Shown here: positions 22,868 through 34,400 of the stretch, one piece after another
Position numbering within the stretch: position 1 is the stretch's first letter
Layout of the letters: each line of letters starts with the position of its first letter
Assembly (NCBI GenBank): GCA_964035795.1
Contig: OZ038321.1
Coordinates: 11,187,093 to 11,251,092 of the forward strand
Reading direction: 5' to 3'
Source of the DNA: Pterobdella sp. o SKG-2022
Taxonomy: Eukaryota; Annelida; Clitellata; Hirudinida; Piscicolidae
Length of the DNA: 64,000 nt
Notes under the pieces: generated by a model
What the model saw: only the letters and a program-made list of their open reading frames with translations
What the model was told of the DNA's origin: nothing
The model's database searches: none
Translations under genes and position numbers: made by a program

Positions 22868-25346
22868 TTAAACGATGAAACTTAAAGTTACTGACGAGTA
22901 AGGTTCCTTGGCAAGAGTGTAGTACTCATCGACAAACTCCGACCTGCCTAACAACTCCACAAAGTCTTCATCATGGGTGATCACTATCAGCTGAAAGTTT
23001 TTTTGCTTCGACCTTGCCTTTATGATCCTATGTGGTTTTGTGGTCTTATTTCATCGGTTAATGTATATTGAAGCCTCAATAATTCGAGCAGTAAACAGTA
23101 TATTCAAAGATATACATATATGATACATGATATAGAAAAATAATGGAAGTGAGAATATCCTTGTAACATGTGATCGGTAACTCAAGTTAACGTCCACACC
23201 AATAAACAGTTTCTGCTATTTAACGTTCAAATGAGATATGATATTGAGGTTTAAGATCCGTTTACTTATTTACATATCATCCGATTATTAAAGCTCTATA
23301 TGATGATGATGATTATTAAAGCTCTATTAATATTACTAATTATTATAAAAATCAATTAACGAAAACCAAATAACGAACTGATAAAGGGCATAAGCCAGAG
23401 ACTCAATGTTGGCCCGGTCGAGGTTGGTGGTTGGTTCATCAAGAGCCAAGACTCCACAGTTAACACAAAACGTCTCTGCCAATGCTAGTCTTATGATCAA
23501 TGATGCCAACACCTTTCAGATGATGATTGTTAATATAATGACGTGTATGATTATAGTGGCATACAATTCTAGACCACAATTGTATCTAATAAATCTCATA
23601 ATGTGAACTTCCATGCAAATATGATAATAACATAATGATTCCTAAGTAATCCAATTCTTAGCTTCATTAAACTGCCATAGAAAAAATGCATTAAAACAGC
23701 ATAAAACATACAGTGAAAAAATGCTATAAAAATTTTAGAATGACTGCAGAACCTTCTGCCCAGCACTGCACCTGCCCTTCATGTCCATTTCCACGTTGGC
23801 CCTCTGCATCACCACCCGGTATTTGTAAGTCCTACGCAACTTCCTGCCCAAAGTATATCAAAGTACAAATAACCAACGTTCATCAACAATATACCGTCGA
23901 TGTTTTGAATAATTATATCGAAAGAATAGGGTGAAGCATGTGAAGGTCCAACTTAACAAAAAATAGCCTTCTTTTTAAATATATTTTATTTTGATATTTT
24001 AAATTCAATAAATAAAAATATAAATTGACAACTTTAACTAAATGTGATTACATTACCCTGCACCGCTATCCTGGTCTTCATCTGAACGAATCTCTATTGT
24101 GTCAATATCTGCACATTGAGCAATACAATCTCATAAGGATAATATACCTTGATTATGATCCTTATGAATTTGCGACATTACTGATGATAAAAATCCCTTA
24201 AAACTTCAAAATTTTGAAATAATAATTGTATGTGCAAACATTGTAGCAACCTTCTCCCTTGTAAGTAGTCCTCCAGAGGTCCCTGATGATCTTGTTCAAC
24301 TCCGCCATCTTGCTCGAGTGGTACGACATGATCGACCTGTTTGAAGATTGCATAATTATGTATTAATCAATAAATGCGCGATTAAACACATTTACACAAA
24401 AAATAAATTAGATAATGATAGATAGTGTTGAGTATGAAATATTATCTATGAGAAATATAACATCAGTAAATTTATCTTGATTTAAAGGAATTTATATTAT
24501 TTATTATTTTGAAACTTATCACGCTCATAATTTTTTATTTATGCAAACAAAAGTAAAAAAAACTGGAAAAATTTGAATTTAATCAGTTTAATTTACTTGT
24601 CCAAGACTTTGTAGTACTTATCGAGATCTTCACAGGCGATTTCAGTGGTCTGTAGAAACAAGAGCAGACTAAACTTTTCTAAACAATGTTTGAAATTAAT
24701 TTTTCACGTCAGCCTCATCAAAACTATAAATCATCTTGTCTTTACGTACCCAAACTATCAACCCCAAAATAAAAAATAATGTGTCATAATTAGTGTACCA
24801 ATAAATACAGTGATTTTCAAGATAGCCAACCTTGATATTGATCTGCATGTCATTGTACTTCTTTGGAGCATCCTTGAGGGCCTCAGTCTCCAACTCTCCC
24901 TTCAGTGAGCTTATCTCCCCCTCTGCGTGAGTCTTCCTTATTCTCATCGCTTCTATCTGAACATCATTATAACTATGATAATAGTAATTTGCTAATAGTT
25001 GGAAAGATGGATGAAAATGCTCTTAGATCTATCTAGATAGATGATAGATCTTCTTCTGCTGCCGCATTCATCCACGTTTAAGCAAGTGCAGAAAAAGTAT
25101 GTGTTGGTGGAAATATTTTTTGGCATTTTTTCATGTGGTTCGGCATTTCTTGTCTTTTAAAGTTTCCTACAGGATTGGAAAATTGATGTTTCCTGGAAGA
25201 CACTTGAATGCAACAGTCTGATGTGATTCGCTAATCCAGTTTTATTTGAGCACAGTTTATTACATTGAGGACATTTTAGATCTGAGATAAATTTTAAGAA
25301 AAAAACAGACTTTCAATGAGGCTTATAACAACAGATAGATAAATAA

Positions 25347-25433
<87 letters not shown>

Positions 25434-28400
25434 AATAGATGGATAGATAGATAGATAGATAGATAGATAAATAGATAAACAAATAGATAGATAGATATAT
25501 GCATCATAGTTTACATAAAATTTATCAAAGCTTAAAAAATACCATACAACACAATACTTTTCTATGGTGAGCCTCGGCTTGAGTTTTAACTTCATTTTTT
25601 TCTTTCTGGAGATTATTCAAGTCCCATTCCCCAAGCTTCTTGTTTTCCTCATTCATCCTCTTATTCATCTCTGCCACTTCAGCCATCTTTTCCATCAACA
25701 ACTTGTTGTCTTCCAAGTCCCGCTCTTTCTCCTGTGTCCAATGGTAAATTATGGCATTATGAAAAAATTTTAAATAATAAAATTAACATCCAAAATAATT
25801 TTTTGTTAATTTTGCATACAAAACTCTAGCAGTGAGCACTGCAAGTTCATGATAAAAATGGTAACTTCAAACATTTGCTTATTTATTTTGAATTCCTGAT
25901 GTTCATCCTTTTAATCATTACAGCAGAGTAATAATTTAAAATTTAGAATTCGAAAGCTCAGACCCCTATAGAGCAAGCAAATATAAAATAACCAATACAA
26001 ACGCATTACCTTTTGTAAAGCCAGTTCACTTTTGATGGCATCGATTTCTTCTACAATGGCATTCTTCTCTTTCTCTAACTCGATCTCCCTCCTGCTCAAC
26101 TCCATAAGCTCTGATGTACATTCCTTCAACTTCTCATTCAGTCCTGCCGACTGATATCTTATATGATATATGTGAATATTATAATAGTATTTCATTGAGT
26201 ATTTCAGTATTTTAATAATTAAGATAAATGCCAATATTTCAAATGGGTTTAATTGCCACTATACTGAAAACGACCAGATTTACTCCATTTACAAGATTTT
26301 TGCAATTTTATATACTTGAAACATTAATTATTTAATATTTTAATGGAAAAAAAATAAAGAAAAAAACGAAAAGTAGCAATGAATAACAGCCACAAAAAAC
26401 GAAAAATGAATGAAAAAAATAATTGATATAAGCTTGGACCACCTTTTGAGTTCATCATTCAATTGCTTGAGGTTTGAGAGCTTATTCGATAAAGACTTCA
26501 TCTGAGTATGGTATCAATCAATCAAAAATTCAACCATTTAGGAAATCTATTGATATAAAATATTTTATTACTCTGAGATTTCAAAAATCTTTTCATAAAT
26601 CACAATAGGTAAGCAAAGGTTAACATCCCATAGTGAATGAGATCAACATCAAAAAGTGCTCAGTTTGGATATATATGTATGGAGTTTTGAGACCATCATG
26701 TTTCTGAATTTTCCCATTTTCATACTAATTGTTAGTTTCATGATTTGTTCTAACACCAACACACATACACAACACCAACACACATACATAACACCAACAC
26801 ACATACACAACACCAACACACATACATAACACCAACACACATTGTTATCTCTGTTACTTCTCTCTCGCTCATATTCACTCTCATGTGCTTTCCGTTCTTT
26901 GATGAGTTTTTCTATTTGTTTCTGCATTTGATATCATTTATTGTTTTAGTTATTATTTAAATTTTTATAACGCGCGTTTTGAAAAAGGAAACTAATTTGA
27001 ATTACTATAATTTTGCTCTATTATGATTACATTATACTAACCACAACAGGCTTCAGGTCGTCTTGTGCTTTCTGTGGGATATACATGAAGAAGCATCAAG
27101 ATTTGACTTGCATCAAAAACTTCACAATTATTATCAATCAATCTGATACTTTTCAAAATCTACTTCTGAAGCGATAAAACAAATTTTTAAAAATATATAG
27201 AAAATAAAGTATATATAAAACTAAACGTGCATAAATATCAATTTGAACTAGATCTCAAATGAAGCATCAAAGCCACCCTGATCTCTGCAGTGAGTTGGGA
27301 ATTAGTGCTCTTCAACTCCTTCACATTCTCTTCCAACTGCAGCCTCTCTCGCAACTCTTCCTCGATCTTCAAGCGCTCTGATCTCAATTCATGTTGTCGT
27401 TGTTGTTGTTTGTGGAGGTCAGATGACACTCGTTGTATCTCTCGCTGTCTGTTCTCCAACTTTCCCACCAACGCATCCCTGTTGGCGAGGTGTGTTAAAA
27501 TGAAAATATAGACAGGATTTGCAAATTGCTCACAAGACTAAACATTGATGTTTAAATTTAATTATTAATTTAAATATTAATAACGAACAAGAGCATCATT
27601 TGTGATGTCTTTTCCTTTTGAACTTCTTCCGCTGATTTTTCTATCTTGTCTGAACAATGATGCAGTTGTAAGAATCATTTATTATATTGAGTTTTAAGGT
27701 CAAGTATGCTCAAAATTCCATTAAATTTAATATTACGTTCACGTTTCTAAGAGATTTGCAGCAATAGCAAACATAATTTGATGAATCACCATTTTTGAGG
27801 AGGCCTGACTGCTTGTTAATTTTGCCTTCAAGTTCCCTGATATCAAGCATGAGTTTATCGATGATGGTGGCATCGGGCAGAATAGACTTGGCTACTGACT
27901 CATCATTTGAGTCTGCCTCCAGCTCCTCCTCCCTCTGTGTGATGGTTCCATGTCACTTCCCTGTTCTACGTCACTATAGTTCCCTTATCGGTAGCAATTG
28001 GTCTATAGCTTTGAATGCAGCTCTATTATTAATTCTATTACTATATTCATCTTAAAAACAAGAATAACTATTAGAAATAACATTGAAGATAAGATAGAAA
28101 TTTGATATTAGGTTATATATCGGTAAATTTTAAAGTGGAATTAATATAGTATTTACTTCAGTAACTTGAGTTGACAAATCAGATATTTCTTTTGACAACC
28201 TTGGACAATAATATTAATTCTTATTTATAGAGCACCAAGAAAAATGTGCACAAAGCACTGAACAATAAAAACAACATGGAACAAACTTCACTAGAGTTTT
28301 CTCAATCTTCGGTATTTCTTCCTCCTTACACGTAGTCAACTGAAGCCAACAAATAATTGATATTACTAAATATGTATTAAACATCTTACAACGTAGATAA

Positions 28401-31400
28401 TAAAAAATACAATCATCTGAAATATTTCGATCACAGATGCTGGAAATAGTTACACAGAAAAATGATTAGGATAATAATAGAATAAAACTAAAGAAATTTC
28501 ATTGCTGAAAGCTACAAAGCTTTTCAAGAGACATACACATCAAGCAGAAACCCAACAGCAACTACACACCACACACCGATTCCTTCAGAGGTTTCAATTG
28601 GATCCACTCATCATATATCTTGCTAGTATCTGTTATCGCCTCTTTCACCCTCTCCAGCTTTTCAGGAACCAACTGAAGCTTGCCCTCCATCTGGTTCCAT
28701 CAGGTGCAAGATGATGATGTAATGCTTTGAATTATTCATTCTTATAAACACCTTTCTAACAATCAAATTAACTAATAAATTAATTTAACAGAGAAATCGG
28801 TTTAATCCGCAAAAAAACAGAAAGCAAGCCTAGTCCACAGCCAACCTCAGCCACTAGTTCATCCACTTCAGACTGCTCATCAAAGGGTCTGTGACACAAG
28901 GGACAGTCAGGCTTGGGCTTTTGAAGCTTGCTCAAATAGTTTTTGAACATGTAATCTATCGCTAGTAAGTTTCCCTTGTTACTGAAATGATTTTTGTTCT
29001 CTAACAAATCGTTTAGTTGAACATTTCAATAATATAAATCCTTGAGTTATAATTTCAATTGCATATACAATTTTATGTGCATTTTATAAATTATATTTAT
29101 TTAAAACAATATATATTATATAGAAAGCATACTCTTGTTGCGCCTGTAGCTTGGATGCAAGGTTTTTGAGTCCCTGTGTGAGATCTTCACCCCCTGTCAC
29201 TCCTGCCAGCCTCTTGTCTATCTCTCGTGCCTCCTCCTCCTTACACTCTAAACGCTCTCTGAGTCATGTAATATGGTTATAACAATGAAAACTACAATCA
29301 AATTATAATTACATTATTATTTTAGAGTAGTGTTAATGTTGAATTGCATTATGATAAGTGTAAATTTGAATGCAAATAAAAAAAGAAAATCATAATCTTA
29401 AATAAATAAAATTAAATCTAATTAAGTTTACTGCTGTTCATTTCCCAGTAACTGGGGTTGACAGCAGTCAACCTAGATTATTGATACTATTATAGAGTAT
29501 ATTATAAAATAGGCCATTTTAATAATATACTTGATAATTAATCTTAAGCTCTACCAGCTGAACTATGCAAGCTAACAACTAAAAATCACCTACCAACGAT
29601 CACAAAGCACCCCCAACAACTACAAAAGACCAATAAGCAACAACTAAAACAAACTTGTTGATTTTGTGTGTGGTGGCAAGTTTTGTGAGGTTCTGTTTGA
29701 GTGATGATACATCATTTCGCATGTTATTCACTCTCTTACTCTGGTTTCTGTTGTATTCTTTTATTTTAAATCTTGTAATTATTAATATTATCAAATTATT
29801 TGTTGTAGTATTAACAAAAACAGTGTATTAGTATCATTATTATTACTCATAGTAACAGTCATAACAGTAAAAGAGGCATTGTAATCAACATAGCCCAACC
29901 ACAACCTTATATAATCGTCCAGCTTCTTTTTGATGTCATGTTCAGGTATTTCACCCATGATATGAGTAAGGCTATCTCCATTTTTAGCGAATCTTGGAAT
30001 ATATTACAGATTAAGAAATATAAAGATAGGGGAATGGTGTAATTTAAATGGTTTGGAAATGATTTTTGAGTTAAATCCATCCGAAGCAATACACAAACAT
30101 TTGCTGGTCTTGAAACTCTCTGGCCTAAATATCATCATAATATAATCCACAAATTGATATTATAAAGAATATTATTTACAATAATACATTCACATCTATG
30201 AATCAAAGTTTCACAAAATAACAAGGGAAGCCTCACAGTCTTTTAATATTTGCCTCCTTGCTACTCTTCTCCTTGTTGTAAACATTAAGTTGAGACCTGG
30301 TGGCTGTGTCCTCATGCAATAATTGTAGCTGGTTACTGAATAGAGTCGTGAGGAAGATAGATGCAAAAATAAATAGATACAGATAGATAGATAGATAGAT
30401 AGATAGATATAGCTAGATAGATAGATTGATAGATAGATAGATAAATAAATAAATAACCCACTCAAGAGATCTTATGGCAGAGTTATATTGATTTCTTTCA
30501 TCCTGCATAGCTGCCACAACTGCTTGCAACTCCTCCACATTGTGCTTCGATTTCAAACTTGACAGTTTAGTCGTCTGTTCCACAATATTGTTATTACCAT
30601 TAATGCAAAAAATTAATTTGCAAGCATTCAATTCAGAGAACACAAAATGAATTATTTTTATTATTCACCTACAAAGCATTTCGTAAAATGAGATACATAA
30701 TCACATTCCTATATATCTTGTAGTGAATTTTGTATTGACAACATAATCGAATTATCGATTCATGAACGTTAAGTAACTATAAATACTCACAACATCATGC
30801 ATCTCGGCATCAATTTTGTTCAACCTGGCCATTGATTGGTCCATCCTACTCAACCTCTTCTCCATATCCTTTGCTTCCTTACTGTTGCTACTCTGGTAAT
30901 TATTTAGGTCAATAGGTTTTATCAGTGAAATATATATGAAGCGTCTATTCTTTTATTCAAATCAATTGCTAAAAATCAAATACACAGCAAGCACTGAGTG
31001 AGAATAGTTATACGGACATAATTTAACAAATGACTACAGATATTTAGAGTTTTTCATATCTGAAACTTTTGATAAAAATTTCAGTTTACTAAATGTGTTA
31101 GACATACGAGTGTTTGTTCCTTTAGTGACTTCTCAGTCTCCAGCCTCATCTTTTCATCCCTGCTCACATCCATCTCTCTCTGCAGTTTGACCATCTCTCT
31201 ACTGAACTCTTCCTGTGGGTGGATGCGACAATGAAGATGGCATTATAACTCATTTATCCATCTTGATAAAAAATTCACAAACCATACAAATGATTCTGTT
31301 TAATTAGATTATATTAGACTGCTATAGATATCTTAGTAAATAGGGTTAGCAGCAGTCAATCTAGCTTAAGGATACTATTAAAGCGTGAGCTATAAAATAA

Positions 31401-34400
31401 AAATTTTTATGGAATGCCAGCCCTAACGTCCAACTTGAAATTATCGAATACAAGATCTGCTGTACCCACACTTGGGCAGTTTCTCCTGCCGTTTTCAATT
31501 AAAAAAGGATCATCAACCGCCAAGTCAAACAAAAGCGATACCAGAATATCATGGTTCTGGGCATGACATTAAAAAGCACCTGTCCATGGTATAACATTAA
31601 GACATCTACGCCCTAGCGTTTAGGCCTGCTAGCTAGTGGGACTGCTACCATTTCAGGATCCAAATCTAAACGACCCTCCTCTGTCTTCCAGTAATTCTTT
31701 GGAATTTCCAACTTTATCTTGTTTCAAGATAATTTTTTGGAGGACTCCACACAAACTGTTTCATCAGTCTGCTCTCATCAAGCTAGGTTCTTAGGACAAG
31801 TTCTTAATATGCAAAAAAACATACTAGAATCAGCACTAATAGCCTGGTGATGAAAATAAGGTACGTTATTAACCTACATGGCAGAACATAGGGGTGAAAA
31901 AAAACCAGTTTGTCGATATTTGCTACCTAAGTTTACTGCTATCCAGGTTATAACAAGAAAGCAACTTGAAATTTGAGGTACTAAGTTTTGTGTAATTTAA
32001 AGTCAGGTGCCCCAAACGTTAGAAGTTCTTTGATAAATTTTTCTTCTATATTGCATTACTTTGTATTCTCAATTTATTTTAAATTTTTGAACATATTATA
32101 AAGATAAAATAACCTTGCTATTGTTGAGGTCACAAGCCATATCCTCTAAGTGCTGTTGTAATGAATTGATGATGCTCTTAGCATCATCCTTTGACACTTC
32201 ACCTCCTAACACGCCTGTGCTCAATTAATACACTGAAACATTGTAACATATCTGTGGTAAATTAATATACAAAAATTTTGTATCAACCTACATGACTTTC
32301 TACCTACTTTGTTCTCATATTGTAAATAAGTGAAAACTCATAGTTTTTGATTTCAGTTATAAATACGTATATATTAAATAAAAATGCATATTTATTTAAA
32401 CATATTTAATTAGAAGAAATGAGCCGATGAACTATCAGATTTCATTAATAGGAGTACCATATGATAAAAGTTTCACATTTAAAAAATTTATTTTAGAAAA
32501 AGATTCTCCTCAATCTTATCATAGCTGGGCAATAGTTAGTATAGATTCATATAACCCCCATCAATGGAGTACTCTTTTGCTAATGACTTCAATTGGGTAT
32601 TTCGCTCTGCCAATGTCTTCTCTTCTCTCTGTCGTTTTTTATGGAGGAAAATGAAATGTAAGCCAATCAAAAAACTTATCATACATTTAATCACCATATT
32701 GACATGACAAGTTTAAGAGATTGTCACAGGCAACATCAATCTAATAATCGAATACAGCATCATACAACTAGTGATGAACAATGAGCACACCTCAAAGTCT
32801 TGTTGTAGCGTGGCTTGCTCCCTATCAACCTTGCAATGATCATCATTCATTTCAATTAACCTTTTCAATATTACTATGACCATTATTTTATTAAAGCAGT
32901 CAGAACAAATGACCAAAGACTATCTTGTTTAAACACAATTCGCAACACGGGATCAAAACTAGTGTAGTTAGGTAATTAGTTTAATGCAACAAAAACCATT
33001 TATATTATAAACAGTTATTAGTGTCATCACTAACCTTAGACTTATCTTTCTGCAATTCCTTGATAGCCCCTAAGATAACTCTCACTTGATCCTCATTCTG
33101 AATAATATTATGGATTTGCTGTGGTGGTTTATATCTATCTATTTATAGATCAATCAATGTGTTAACATTCACATGTACATTTAATTGTTAATACAGTATC
33201 ATCATCATTACTTCTTTCAGATTCTCTTCTTTAATGGCAAGCTTTCTTTTGAATCCATTGATTTCCCCATCCAGCTCTTGTACTGACCCTTCAATTAAAT
33301 GATGGATGTTTGAAGCTTTCATATTATTGATGAGTTCTTACATGTTATTAGAACTAGTAGCATCTATTTTAATTTAGATTATCATCAAATTGAAGTGATG
33401 GCTGTTTATATAATGACCATGGTTCAGCTGTAATCCAAGCCATGATTCAAATATTCCAAGTCAAACACTCGCAAGACTAATTAAAGTGATATTCCATTGA
33501 TACAACAACGATAAAAAACAAGTTCTCATATTAAGCAGATTAGGCACTTCTTAATTTCATTGCGTCGTTAGCTGAATAAATGGCGTGATTGATAAAACGA
33601 TTATAACAACAAAAATAGTGTACAGAGATAGTCAAGCATACATATGAACCAGGTTCTAGAAAGACTTCTAGTTTTAATAAACAATACCAAAATATATTTT
33701 TTGAAATCTTTATTATAAAAAAAGTGGCTATACACACTAAATACCTTCAAAAGGCTCCTTTATGTTGTTCTTCAGACCTTCAATCAACTTCTTCACCTGG
33801 TTCTTCTCTCCTTCCAGTTTGGCTGTCCAACAAAAAAGTTTTCCCATCATTGTGCAATCATTAACAGAAAAAATACGAGCATTAATGTAATTCAAAAGAA
33901 TTTTAATCTATTTTTATATATAACTCAATACAATAAATTTTAACCATTTATATTTTCACATTGAACATTATTTCACCAATTAAAATGAATGACTTCACAT
34001 TGAAGCAACATTGATAACTAAGGTAAGCACCTCACCAATGATGTTACTGATCCTTCTCACATCCTCTTCCTGTGACTCCAACATGTCTAACTTGTCCTTC
34101 GAGGTTAGTGCTATCTTTCTATCTATCTATCTATCTATCTACATTAAAAAATCTCTTAAGTGACATTTAATGAATCAAAGGCTCTATTTATACTTATACC
34201 TATATTTCCCCAACCTTGGAGAAAAAAAATGTCTATAGAAGGGATTGACAAATATGCCACAATAGTAATGTTTCTCACCACAAGAGGAGCAAGTATCTTA
34301 TTGGTTTGATTCATGCCATCGATACATACATCTCTCCGAGATTGTAGCTCTTCCAACCTCTTGTGTACCTTTTTTATGAATGTATATCTAATTAATGACT

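Noticed and set aside
25294..25595. Three overlapping minus-strand ORFs of repeating Tyr-Leu-Ser-Ile
   Set aside because: They are translations of the GATA microsatellite inside a RAD50 intron.
26649..26840. Cys/Val/Trp-rich extension after RAD50 exon 31
   Set aside because: It is read-through of the 19-bp repeat past a splice donor; the next exon (26443-26501) continues in the correct phase.
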